A stretch of 64,000 nt of DNA from Eumeta japonica (Eukaryota > Arthropoda > Insecta > Lepidoptera > Psychidae): NCBI GenBank assembly GCA_005406025.1, contig BGZK01000080.1, positions 248,001-312,000 on the forward strand, given 5' to 3'. Numbering within the stretch: position 1 is the first letter of the stretch; every line of letters starts with the position of its first letter. The notes under the pieces are model-generated. The model saw nothing but the letters and a program-made list of their open reading frames with translations. It made no database searches and had not been told where the DNA came from. Positions 11,111 to 21,941 of the stretch are shown here, in pieces. The translations under genes were made by a program, and so were the position numbers.

Positions 11111-13540
11111 CGTTCATGGTAACGTCCTCACGGTAAAAATTATAAAACCGCCCGATAGATGAAAAGTCGTATCGTACTCTGGAAAGCGTAGTTACGAAAA
11201 GTCACTGCTAGAAACGAAAGTACAAATGTTGCATGTGCCGCGACTTTTAATTCTAACAGGATTTAGTCAATTCTCAAGGTGTGTTGTTTTTAACGGTGTC
11301 TTTCTAGGCATTTCATTAAAACCTTATAACATTCTAGTCTTCACATTGCGATGTGACCATTAAAACTCAGATTAATAGACGAAGATCAAAAAATTAATTA
11401 TACTTCTATAGCTGTAAATACTTTGTTGAATCGTCACGTGATGAAATGGCTAAACGATGCTGGAAGCATTATCATGTATGCGAATTAAATGTAGGTTAGA
11501 TTTCCACTACTGCACGGATCACCTAGCGTACCCGAAACCTGTAAATATGCCATGCGCAAAGAATTCACCGGACACTCATCAGACTTGATGTGGTCGATTA
11601 CAGATTAGACAGTTGTCCAACGCTTAACGTCGAACTATAAAAATTATGGGAGAGTGACGACTTTTTAAATGAATACAACATGAAGTGACGCCGATTCTAT
11701 GATTTAATTGCATTGTATTTTATTGAATTCACCACGGAATTTAATTAAATTCTGTATACTCGTGCGAAGAAATAACAATCATTTAGTATTGTAAATTTGA
11801 AAATACAACAAATTTAGAAAGGAAACGTCACATTCAAGAGATGACTATTTTGTTGTTAAATAAACAACATAACGGAATATCATATAACTAATTACACGGA
11901 AAACAATTTTAATGACTTAAATATACCTTTGTAAAATTATAATTAAAATGATAATTACCATGCATCCCGATTCAACTCAATAGTATGTGAAGGCATATAT
12001 TCGTTGGCTATACAAAAATAATAACAAAATACTAGTAGAGGGTAGAAAGGAGCAGACGAGAGAGAGAGAGAGATAGATTGAGCAGAGAGGGGAGGGGAAA
12101 AAAAAAAAGTCTCGAACCCAACCCACGCCGCATCTGCTTCCGGCCCCAGAAAAGCTGATCGGCAGGATATTGGCTGTTAAGTGGCCCACACAGCGCGCGA
12201 GCATTGATCCCACGCGCGCCGTTCGTGCGCGTGGAGAGCCCTTAACAGCCTTGCCCACTCTCTTTAAGTTCTTAATAATGTGAAAAAAAAAAAGGTTTAC
12301 CGCCTACTATTAGCGTTAATTAGGTTATAAAGTAGAGCCTATTGTATTTATTATGACGCTTTGTAATAAAATAATTTTGAATAAAACTTATTTATACCCG
12401 TTTAGGCATAATTGAAATGAAAATCGACATAAATGAAAATTAACCGAATTTATAATACTTTAGTTGGAAAACTCAAATTACGAAAAAGATTCTCATTAAA
12501 TGTTAATTTGAAGCGTAAATAGAATCTATTCTATACATCTACTGAATTTATTCAACATTACTCAGACACGGAGTTCTTCGACGAATATTTCATATTACAA
12601 TCTATTTGATTTTTTTAAAGAATACGTCTGTTAAGTATGCTACGTTTGTATGCGTATTGCACATTATAGTAGCAATTTTTTCATCGGCTTATTTTTTTAA
12701 TTAAGTTATTAGCTTAAGCACACAACCGAATGGTTGGGTGTTTATTGGTAATTAATAAATAGGTTAAATTTACAGCCAATTTCACAACGCTAAATAAAAA
12801 GCATCAAAACAATATTCACCATATGTACTGACAACACGGTATGGCTTTAATATTATGCAAACTCCCCAATTGACAGTAATTATTTTCGTTCTTCAAAATT
12901 TCTAGCGGGTGATATTAAATATTTATTTTTTTAAACCGAGTTTCATGAAAGTAGAATCAAATACGAAAGGGACACCCGATCCTCGTCGACGGCGAGCGTC
13001 GCGTGCCTCGGTCCCATTTTAAACCGAGGCGAGTCAAACCATATTCAAAAACATAATAACCAGGCCTATGTCGGTTTGATATAAAGCTAGCCCGATATAA
13101 AAGACGCTCACGCTCAAAATTCATAATTCTATGGTTTGGTATTACAAAATTCGCTTTAGGATCGATACCGACCAAACTGATAAAATAGAAAACAAATTTC
13201 AAAATTCTTCAGCCTACACATCCTTTTTCCAAAACAATCAATTTTGACAATCGTAACCTTTAAAAAATATGATCAAAATTGTATCCGACTTAATTAAGAT
13301 TTGCGCGACAGCCATCGTGCGTGGTTTCCTGATCCCCGATATTCCTGAATTAACGATCAGGTCGTTCAGTATTATCGTGTTGCAAGTTTTTATCATCTCT
13401 CTGTACTATCACTCTCCCACGATCCTTTTATTCCAGAATAAACGGGTTAGGTCTCATCAGCTTTTAACGAGTACTCTCAGAAGTACGGAGCGAGTAGTTC
13501 GAGTCGGTTTCATTGAAAATTAATCTGTTACTTGACACGT
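11111..13540. other. AT-rich stretch with a polypurine tract
   Basis: No gene is recognised. A GA microsatellite at 12059-12072 and a 26-base pure purine tract at 12083-12108 (G-rich then A-rich) lie side by side, followed by a GC-rich patch at 12110-12250. The reverse-strand open frame across the patch (12258-11977) includes a low-complexity stretch encoded by the GA tract and is not a gene. A small hairpin around CAACC-GAAT-GGTTG lies near 12725-12738. The rest, including 13260-13540, has nothing I can name. Confidence 0.5.
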
Positions 13541-13544
13541 GCTC

Positions 13545-13632
13545 AGGACTGGAATCCGGCACCTTGCGACCGGAAGGCGAAGCGCAGATCGCTCAATGAT
13601 CACTGTTCGTTCATCTCCAGGTTAGTGATAAA
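13545..13632 (-). repeat. Possible tRNA-related SINE relic
   Basis: Read on the reverse strand, CGCCTTCCGGTCGCAAGG followed by a B-box-like GGATTCCAGTCC resembles the anticodon-to-T-arm part of a tRNA-derived SINE. The A-box region and acceptor stem do not fit a tRNA, so it is not a working tRNA gene. Weak call. Confidence 0.25.
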
Positions 13633-14197
13633 AAAAAAAAAGATTAAGGAACCGCCAGCGGGTCTTCTTTTCTATCGTCCGATAGTAAAATTATCGTCAC
13701 AGGTATAAAAAATTTACATGTTTTTCGTTAAATGCATTCGTCCAGCGTGACAACTAAGACACGACGCATATATGCTCAGTGGTCGGTGATAATGATAAAT
13801 TAAGCAGCGAAAACAGCTCTTGTAACGAGAGAACATTAAGTAACAAGCCACGGTTAAACATCGAAACGAATGACCTTAAATATATACGGAGTGCACAGTA
13901 GTTTACGCGCACGCGTGGGGCGGAGCACGCCGCCGGATCCGACTTTTACATATCACATTACGACGTTGTATTCGAATTCCTTTTACGATTTACGATCGTA
14001 ACAAATAAATCAATGTATTTTATTTGGACATGAACACAACCTTCTTTATATGAAGAACATCAAAAACGAGCGAAAATAAAGAGCCATAGTAAAAAAAATA
14101 ACCAACGTTACTCGCTAAACGGTTAAGTGTTATCATTGCCTACTTCCTTATTAAAAATTTTTTTATTTTTAGTGCAATTAAAGTATGAAGTAAAAAA
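13633..14197. other. Non-coding stretch
   Basis: There is a short GC-rich patch near 13905-13945 and AT-rich DNA elsewhere. No gene or repeat recognised. Confidence 0.5.
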
Positions 14198-14665
14198 AAT
14201 TGGTTGCCTGTAAAGTCGGTATACGGGCGAAAGTTTTACGTGACAACGACTTTGAATGGTAAAATCATTTTAATGTGAATATTCATTCGTATAGTAGGAA
14301 GAAGGATGAAATAATAGTAACAATTTAAAACATTTATTTATACAAAGAATTATATTTAAAACATTAATTTATACAAAGAATCTCGCACTGAATTTCATAT
14401 TAACAAAATTTTATTTTTACCTTTACACATACATACGTATTTATATACAAATATACATACAATAACTTGCAATACATTTGCAAGCTATGCACTAATTCTC
14501 TAGTGCTGCGCGCGCGGCAGACCGATCATAGTTGAGTGGGAGAGAGACGCAAGGCATTCGGCGGGCCTCTCTCTCGTTCGGTGACTCATCGTAACGTTAC
14601 CGAGCGTTACACTTTTTCATAAGTGACTCCCAGCCGCAACCTAATTTAAGACGTTGTCACGTCAA
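14198..14665 (+). mobile_element. 468-bp non-coding element, copy A
   Basis: This is a near-identical copy of a family found six times in the window. The left end begins ATTGGTTGCCTGTAAAGTC (the other copies read ATTTGG) and the right end is GACGTTGTCACGTCAA. It has no open frame of note. Internally it has a 27-bp unit repeated at 14324-14350 and 14355-14381 (one mismatch), two small hairpins at 14466-14484 and 14489-14506, and a GC-rich right third with CTCTCTCT. The motif ACGTGACAACG near the left end occurs inverted at the right end. Without coding capacity it must depend on another element for movement. The class is unassigned. It reads CATCGTAACG where the other copies read CATCGTTACG. 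Confidence 0.9.
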
Positions 14666-15060
14666 AACTTAAGAAACAGAACTCTATCAGTACTCTTATA
14701 CTACAAAAACATTTCTCATACGTATTGAAACATACGTTTCTGATAACATACGTATATTTTGGGGACTTGTATTTGTTACGAAATAAGTTTGTGAACAATA
14801 CACGTTATTTTCAAATACCGGAAGCCTATAGAAACATTGGCGCAGTTCACTATGTTTATTCGACTGTGAATATATAAATTTAAGAGCATTATTAAACAGT
14901 CACCGAGCAAAAAAGGTATTATACAATTTCCGAATGCGTTATTTAGAAGACAAATATCCATGGGCATAGCCGGCTCGACTCCTGACCAAATCGTTTCGTT
15001 CATCAATGGTTTTGTATTTGTTTTGGGTACGCATGATGATATTAGAAAAGAGCTACCCTT
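14666..15060. other. Non-coding stretch with CATACGT repeats
   Basis: The word CATACGT recurs three times between about 14719 and 14755, giving ATACGTAT palindromes at both ends. An open frame on the reverse strand (15159-14776, 127 residues) has no recognised domain and overlaps a LINE tail, so it is not called. Upstream LINE sequence may be present but is too decayed to claim. Confidence 0.4.
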
Positions 15061-15200
15061 CAGTTTCTTGCTCATTCTTCTTGAGAGAAAACTGCCGTCC
15101 AAACGAGTGGTGAAGTGTAAATTCGCAAAAAAAGATGACGTATAATAAAGTGTTTGCATTTTATAACTTATGAAATAAAAACATTTTTAATTTATATTTG
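15061..15200 (+). mobile_element. LINE 3' untranslated tail fragment
   Basis: The stretch starts CAGTTTCTTGCTCATTCTTC and runs through CCGTCCAAACGAGTGGT to a final ATGAAATAAAAACATTTTT. This order (TTTCTTGCC-type pyrimidine motif, CTGCC..CC..AC..GTGGT, then TGAATAAAAATATTTT) is that of many lepidopteran jockey-clade LINE 3' ends. The LINE at 30948-31585 has the same arrangement. Only the tail is recognisable. Confidence 0.55.
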
Positions 15201-15625
15201 ATGGGTGACTATTACTGTATTTAAAGCATTTCTATTTAATGCAGTGGGTGTAATTTATTTTTTCAGGTAACTATAAAAAAACAGATAAGTAATAAACTTT
15301 TGAATTGACAATTAGAGAGTGAACACCAGTAACTGTTGACGTTATTGTGTTCTAGCATCACATATACGATGCCTGCTAAACTCTGTTTTGAAAAAAAAAA
15401 TTGCCACAAAACCATTGATGGCTTACAATTCATTGTTTACTCTTTTAGTAAAAAAAAGATTGCCTGTAGACAGACAAACGGACATGTAGAACAGCTTAAT
15501 ATAGAATTTTAATTTTACCTAATTGCCGGGCTGTATCGTTTTGTTCCATAGCGCTATTTATCTTACAGCGCTACTAAAATGAATAAACACTTTTAGCTAC
15601 AGGAATATTCTTTTTTCCATATATA
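15201..15625. other. AT-rich stretch
   Basis: No gene is recognised. A TTTTTTCAGGTAACT word at about 15258-15272 matches splice consensus by itself but has no exon beside it. A TA dinucleotide at 15624-15625 is the likely target site of the mariner that follows. Confidence 0.5.
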
Positions 15626-15699
15626 CAAGAGCGGGGAAAAGTTTTTTCGTATTTTATACATAAATTCATAATTTTTCATTGTAATTTATTTACATTTAA

Positions 15700-16718
15700 C
15701 TATATGTATGTACCGCTTTGTCCAACTACTTGTTGCCATTCTATAGGTAGCGACATAATTTCATTGCTGTAGAAATTTCGGGATTTCTAAACAAAAAACT
15801 GTGACAAGTAGTTTCGACAGTCCTCTCTTGATGTTAACCTAACACTATTTAAAGGATTCTGAAGAGACCGAAACAGGCGAAAATCTGAGGATGTAAGGTC
15901 GCTACATTATTAAGGTGGATGCATTAACACTCCCCAACCAAACTCTCAATATTATCTAAATGACTAAAGATGTGTGTGGTCTGGTGTTATCATGGTGAAA
16001 AACCACACCCATTCTGTTGATCAATTCAGGTTATTTCTTCTTTACTTTTTGCTTGATTCTCATCAGTTGTTGACAGCAGAGATCCGAATTGATGGTTTTG
16101 CCCAGCGGTAAAAGGTGAAAATGAATAATGCCCTTCCAATTCCACTATATACACAACAACATCAACTTATTGCGAGTTAATCTGGGTTTTGCTGAAGTCT
16201 GTAGAGCTTGTTCGCTTTTTGACCATAGAGGGAATCCATTATTCATCACAAAAAAATCAATCTTTTTAGAAACGGTTCGGCTTCATTTACGTTGCAATAT
16301 AGAATGGCAAATGAGTACACGATTCATTAAATTAATTAAATTTCTTTCAGTGACCTCATATGGGACCCAAGTATCGAGCTTTTTTGTATATCCAGCTTTT
16401 TTTAAATGGGTCAAAAAACTATTTTGTGGTAAATCTCCGGCATTTCAGTTATGTTGTAAGAACTAATGTGCTGATCTATCTTGCTCTACTTTTGTTTCTC
16501 CAAAATGGTATCGACTTATTCATAACAGGCTGACCAGAACGAGGGTTATCTTTGACATCAAAATTATCCGACCGGAAACGCTTGAACCAGTTTTGTGCTA
16601 TTCTCACCAACACTGCATTAGGTCCATAAACGTCAAAATTGTTCGCGGCTTCTGTCCCATTTTTTTCTTTGTAATAGAACTTCAAAATCTATCGAATTTC
16701 TACGTCAGAATCACTCAT
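15700..16718 (-). pseudogene. Mariner transposase pseudogene
   Basis: Reading begins at an ATG at 16718 (MSDSDVEIR, then a stop) and continues with a helix-turn-helix region containing NWFKRFRSDNFDV and NPRSGQP (near 16550-16600). Next come an EPFLKRLI-like segment with DE and W of the first catalytic block near 16245-16275, WNWKGIIHFHLLPLGKTIN near 16090-16150, the second catalytic block VFHHDNTRPHTS near 15980-16000, and a C-terminal QQVVGQSGTYI end near 15705-15735. All main family regions are present in order, interrupted by stops and frameshifts. It cannot encode an active enzyme. Confidence 0.85.
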
Positions 16719-16835
16719 TTTGAGGACAGAAAAACAATGAAGAAATGGTGCGATACCGTTTATAATTTTTTTTTAAAAGGTATTCATTTAATGGTACCAA
16801 AATTAGCTAGGTACAAACAGCACAACTAAAAAAAA

Positions 16836-17303
16836 ATTTGGTTGCCTGTAAAGTCGGTATACGGGCGAAAGTTTTACGTGACAACGACTTTGAATGGTAA
16901 AATCATTTTAATGTGAATATTCATTCGTATAGTAGGAAGAAGGATGAAATAATAGTAACAATTTAAAACATTTATTTATACAAAGAATTATATTTAAAAC
17001 ATTAATTTATACAAAGAATCTCGCACTGAATTTCATATTAACAAAATTTTATTTTTACCTTTACACATACATACGTATTTATATACAAATATACATACAA
17101 TAACTTGCAATACATTTGCAAGCTATGCACTAATTCTCTAGTGCTGCGCGCGCGGCAGACCGATCATAGTTGAGTGGGAGAGAGACGCAAGGCATTCGGC
17201 GGGCCTCTCTCTCGTTCGGTGACTCATCGTTACGTTACCGAGCGTTACACTTTTTCATAAGTGACTCCCAGCCGCAACCTAATTTAAGACGTTGTCACGT
17301 CAA
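16836..17303 (+). mobile_element. 468-bp non-coding element, copy B, nested in the mariner
   Basis: The sequence is almost the same as copy A, with ATTTGGTTGCCTGTAAAGTC at the left and GTTGTCACGTCAA at the right. It lies in the untranslated leader of the mariner at 15626-17359, because the mariner terminal repeat resumes 26 bp beyond its right end. This insertion is therefore younger than the mariner. The left flank is a run of A and the right flank reads TATTTTG, which shows that the element's right end is CGTCAA and that A residues after CAA in other copies are flank. Confidence 0.92.
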
Positions 17304-17361
17304 TATTTTGCTGCAACTTTTTACTAATAAAATACGTAAAAACTTTTCCTCGGCTTTAATA

Positions 17362-17580
17362 TACACTATGTAACTTTTTATATACATATATTTATTAACA
17401 TCCGTGGCAGCCGCAGCGCGTGCCGATGCAATTGGTCGCAGTGCGCAATGCAGGCGCGGAGCGCGGTCACGCGACTCGCTCGCCCCGGGTTAGCGCACGA
17501 GGACGTGGGGAAGGTTCGTGACGTCACTCTTTGGGTAACTGTCTAGGGTGTCGGCTTTACAGATATGACGTCATCTGAGC
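17362..17580. promoter_or_regulatory. GC-rich block with two palindromic CRE-like sites
   Basis: A CpG-rich block (about 17405-17515) ends beside GTGACGTCAC at 17518-17527 and ATGACGTCAT at 17565-17574. Each is a perfect 10-bp palindrome around TGACGTCA, the consensus of CREB/ATF-type bZIP factors. No start site or gene is visible beside them, so regulatory use is inference. Confidence 0.35.
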
Positions 17581-17984
17581 CGTTTCAAAGTTATTTCGTT
17601 AAGTTGCCGGAATGCTACGGCGCCGGAACAGTTACGAAAGGAAATGTTACACAGCTTTTTAGTATACTTTTGACAGCTGATTCGATGGTTTCTAGCAAGG
17701 TTTATATGCAAATAATTACTTTAATATGCAATTGTAATTTGCATTCGAATGTTTATCTCTATAATTTCATCTCTACGAACTCATTCACCTTTGATCTTAT
17801 GTATAAATGTGCTCATTTGCGGGAAATAGAATACGGCAGGCAGTAGCAACGCAATAAAAAAAAAAACATTTTTTGTATATGACAAAAATACACAAACGAT
17901 ACGAGCGCGCAGATAAGTAAATGGAATTAAAGCGAATAAAAAAATGAACAAAATAAAAAATAAACATACACATAACGAGAGGGA
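17581..17984. other. AT-rich stretch
   Basis: No gene is recognised. A plus-strand open frame at 17565-17846 (93 codons) starts inside the CRE-like site and has no family resemblance. Confidence 0.45.
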
Positions 17985-18190
17985 GACGGCGCGCGGGCAC
18001 GACGCCGCGGATCCAACTTGTCATGTGAGCAAATTTAAACATCCCTTCATTTGCAAGTCGAGCGGCCGAACGCTGTGCGGCGAAAAACCCAAATGTCATA
18101 CATAATTCCTGCGGATTCATCCCGCCGGAACGCCGCCACGCTGATTGTGTCCGTTTGCGGGCGCCGGCGCCCGCGACTGCGTTAAAGTGT
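17985..18190. other. GC-rich block with an 18-bp perfect palindrome
   Basis: The palindrome GCGGGCGCCGGCGCCCGC occupies 18157-18174. The longest open frame in the window (18207-17797, reverse, 136 codons) covers the block. Its first half is alanine- and arginine-rich from GC-rich DNA and its second half is phenylalanine- and tyrosine-rich from AT-rich DNA. This switch follows base composition rather than protein design, so I do not call a gene. Confidence 0.45.
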
Positions 18191-18549
18191 ACAATGTGAA
18201 TATTCAAGATACCCTTTTACCTTCGTTCTCGTCTTCGGTGCATGTGGTTTAGGTATCGCATAGCGTATTTTAACAAATAATCGCAGTAATGATATAAGCT
18301 TTATTTAAATGCACTATAAAAAATTCATAAGTTATAAGCTGCAAATCATATAAACAACTATCACTGAATATCATTTTTTTTATTATTTTTGTACAATCAG
18401 AGATTGTATTATGACCGCTCTATCACAAAATATCAAATTCTATAAAAATGACTATGGACGATCATAAGGTTTTACGGTAATATAGTTAATATTAAACAAA
18501 TAAATGGTTTTCATGGAACACTGAGACAAATTGATTAGTTGGGTGTGTG
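18191..18549. other. AT-rich stretch
   Basis: No gene or repeat recognised. Confidence 0.5.
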
Positions 18550-18960
18550 TCTGTTAAAGTATCAATGTTTAGTATACGTAAGTACAAAAAAATATTTTAT
18601 TAATTTTTATCTCGTATACGTATGGCCTACACTAATTCTCTAATCGAACACTAAATAATTACCCCCTGTCCCTAAGCGATTATCCAAGGCAATGAGCATT
18701 TTCCACTCCGCAATTTGCTATGGATTTAAGAAGATGTCTGTGTTTAACACATAAAAAAATTTTTTGCTAATTTTTAATAAATATACGGCCAGCATTAATC
18801 GAGCACTAAATTATCAATACTTAAACCTTGCTTTATATGGTGTGCGTCATGAAGTTTGAGGTAGAAAACCGCTAGCTTAACATAAAGCTATCCATGTTTC
18901 AATTTTTTCTCATCTACTAGAGCACTAAATTTTATTTTAGGGTACTAAATTAGCATTAAA
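18550..18960 (+). repeat. Decayed triplicated repeat with GCACTAAATT motif
   Basis: Three diverged segments, at about 18552-18676, 18736-18828 and 18887-18956, share an order of words: a T-rich run, TATACG(T)GGCC or similar, then ACTAAT..TCGA(A/G)CACTAAAT. The third ends in GGGTACTAAATTAGCATTAAA. Spacing is roughly 130-180 bp. This looks like an old tandem array or the end of a transposon with internal repeats. The family is not identified. Confidence 0.45.
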
Positions 18961-21080
18961 TTTTGGACAAGCCTTTTGATGATTCTACTCATTTGAATTT
19001 TCTAGCTTCACAGTTGTAAAATAGTACGCGTAATAATAAGAATGTTAATCTATTTTTCAATATCGAGACGTTATTCAAGACGTGAGCAACACTGATGGAA
19101 GTTAATTTTTTCTAATGAAAACAATAACAAATTAATAATATTATAACTTTGTTCAGTTACGTAGGAAGAAAGGACCTTCCAACAAACTGTGGAACGTGCA
19201 TATTACGTTCCTCATTCTTCATTGTATATATATATTTACAAGTAATTAACTTAAAAAAGTCGCCCGTACCCGAACGATAAACGCCTATTTTACGAACACT
19301 CAAAGGGAAGCTTTGACCGTTTTCATATCCGGATTATATTACTCTGTACACCGGTCAAAATTATGGAACCCTGAACAGAAAAAAAAGCCGGAATAAATAA
19401 ATTTTAAAATGAGCGTCGCGTGTAGTACGCGGCCGTTCCGCTCGCCCGTTCGGTGTTCGGTAAATTAAAACACAAAGGGATTTCTTTTACACGTTTCAAA
19501 CTTGTTACCGGCCCCTAATGACGGACGGATGTACGGTTATATTATAGAAAAAAATGGCGAAGAAGCTTAATTTTAAATAGTTAATATTCGAGGTATACGT
19601 ATTCTCTCATTGAAAATATTTCCGATTACCTCCAATGTGAAAATGAATTAGAGGAACGCTCTGAAAATACATTACATTTTTAAACGACCGAAGTTACTTT
19701 GTAGCCTTGATTATTCGCTCGGGAATGATTGGGGGATGATCTGATGTTAGCCATCCAAAAAAATAAATAGAGCAGTTTCAGATCGCTGTAGAACCTTAAC
19801 TGATGAGGCATTTATAACCGAGAATATGCGAATTATTAATATGGGACTAGACATTCCCCCATTAATAAAAATAACTGCGTTCTTTTTTTAATGACCATCT
19901 CTGGTCCAAATAGCTTATCTAAGTTGGATATCTGTGATGATCTGATCTCCTCCATTTGTACTTTATAAGACCGTCATCAGAATACATCACGACTAATCTT
20001 CAGCTGAGAATTAAACTTCAAAGTAACTTCGAATACATGGAAATGTCCAAAGCGTTCCCTTCTTGTTCAATTTATACATTGAATAAATTCGAACGTTTGT
20101 CGACTGTTCATTAATCTTTTTCATTAAACTTTTCTAAAAATATTTCTGAATTTCAAAAATTATACAGTAATTCGTTAAAAATATAAATAATAACATGTAT
20201 TAATGTATTAATAATTTATTGAATTATGTAAGGTATCCATATTCGTATTAAGTACTAACTTAAATATTTGAATTAGTCTGGATATAATTTCGTTAATTAA
20301 ATTTTTTTTGCAAATATATCTATTAAGTAAGCACTAACTTATACCCAAATTGATTAAGAAATCCTAAATGAAAAACAAATGAACTCCAATATTCAGTCTC
20401 CTGGCGTCTTTCATTTTCGACGAAGTTCACTAAAACCTCCAGTAATAATATTAAAATAAGTCAATCGCTCGAGTACAAGGCGAAATAAATAAAATTAAAT
20501 CTACATCGGCCTATCAATCTCGGTGCCTAATGAATATTTATTAAGACCGCTTCGTTCTGCTCCGCGGAAGAACCGGGCGTTTTCAGGCAACACTTTAATC
20601 GGGCCATCATTTATATGTTAAAAACTATAATGATTACCGTAAAACGACAAAGGTGGCTATTCCAAGTCGTTCGCTATTAAATTCAGTGCCCACGTTCGAT
20701 ATGCAACGAGAAATCGCGCATTCGACTTGCGGTCGAGCGGCACGTTCGTAAACGAGCAACCGTCGTTTCCGTCTGTGATCCGTTTCGAGACGTCCAGGTG
20801 GTTATCCAGGGACATAATTCAACACTTGCATTAGACGAAAAAAAAATCTAATTTGAACGTAGCGCTATCCTCGTCAATGTAAATAAAAGACATGCACTAA
20901 ACTGTGGCACATTACTATGGTACATTTATCGTATTTAAGTGGTAGTGTAGCAATGATAGTTCGTGTCAAATACAGCCACCGAAAAAAATAGTGCGTGGAG
21001 TCTCTCCGCGAGGAAGAAGTAAAACTACGTAATGTGGAAATGAAAATAGGAAGGGGTAGGGATTGGGTTTTTCGTCGCAC
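18961..21080. other. Long non-coding stretch
   Basis: AT-rich with modest GC patches near 19410-19470 and 20690-20800. No gene, RNA or transposon recognised. Confidence 0.55.
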
Positions 21081-21940
21081 GTTATAATTGCGAAAAACAA
21101 TTGCGAGGCGAAATCTACCGACTCATTCTCTTTCTCTCTCCTACTCTCTACCTTTGTGTATCTTTCTTTCTCTCTCCCTCTTGCGTTGGAATATTGGATG
21201 CTACTCGTTGCTAACGCTCGCGCTGGCCTGTAACAGGTCTATACTACGCGCATGCGTTCGACGCCACGCATTCACTCTCGCTGTCTCTTTCTATTCCCCC
21301 TTCCCAGGAGCGTTAAACGTTTAACGCAGCCTTGTTGCAAATTGCATTAGAAGTTTCACTTCAATAACCCGCGAATACTGGCTGGCAGCGGTGCGACGTA
21401 ATCAAAGGAATCGATAAAACTTGACAACCGTATTTAACTATTTCTTTACTGCAATTCATACATTTCCTTCAATTTAGAGAAGCGCCGAACCTCTTCTCAT
21501 TCCTCGTACATCCTATTTTAAGTGAAAATATAAATGATAAATGAAGGAATGATTTTATAATGAATATCCGAGTAGGCATATACCGACTCATTTATCTGAC
21601 TATAGCGGCTACTACACGTGCCTATACGTGTGTAGGGTAGATAGGCCGGCCGCGTAGGCGCTAAGCGAGCAGGCGGACGTGAAAGCCGAAAGCAAATCGA
21701 GCATGCAGCGATCCAGCGCTAACTATTACCGCCGGCCAGTTTAAGCGCTGAACGCCGGGAGGAACGTGATTTTTCTATTTAGCGCTCGCATTACCGTCAC
21801 AATGGCTGAACCGAAGCGCTGTAAGGCAGCAATGAGCGTTATACACGGTACATTGGGGACGGCGGGGCTGGCGCGTTACATTATCGCCGCCGACAGAAAC
21901 AGAAATACATGAAAAGAGGGGACGAAGTGATTTCGGTGTT
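21081..21940. other. Pyrimidine-rich tract followed by a GC-rich block
   Basis: CT-rich DNA at about 21118-21185 encodes the serine/leucine-rich open frame seen there (21088-21324), which is low complexity. A CpG-rich block follows at about 21640-21890 with many GCGCT words and no credible gene. Confidence 0.45.
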
Positions 21941-21941
21941 A

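Larger units (their letters stand above)
15626..17359 (-). mobile_element. Nearly full-length decayed mariner, interrupted by a 468-bp element
   Basis: The outer ends are inverted repeats: 15626-15655 ends in AAAAGTTTTTTCGTATTTT, and 17329-17359 begins AAAATACGTAAAAACTTTTC. TA flanks both ends (15624-15625 and 17360-17361), as Tc1/mariner insertion requires. Subtracting the nested element at 16836-17303 leaves about 1266 bp, the usual length of a complete mariner. The transposase pseudogene lies between, on the reverse strand. Confidence 0.85.

Noticed and set aside
14198..14665. Calling the 468-bp element a Helitron
   Set aside because: It lacks the TC start and the CTRR end with a preceding hairpin, and consistent A|T insertion sites could not be shown.
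14776..15159. 127-codon open frame on the reverse strand
   Set aside because: It overlaps a LINE 3' tail read on the other strand and matches no family.
16128..16466. 112-codon open frame on the plus strand
   Set aside because: It is the antisense of the mariner transposase pseudogene at 15700-16718.
17797..18207. 136-codon open frame on the reverse strand, the longest in the window
   Set aside because: Its composition switches exactly with base composition (GC-rich then AT-rich DNA), no domain is visible, and a frame of this length is near what chance allows in 64 kb.
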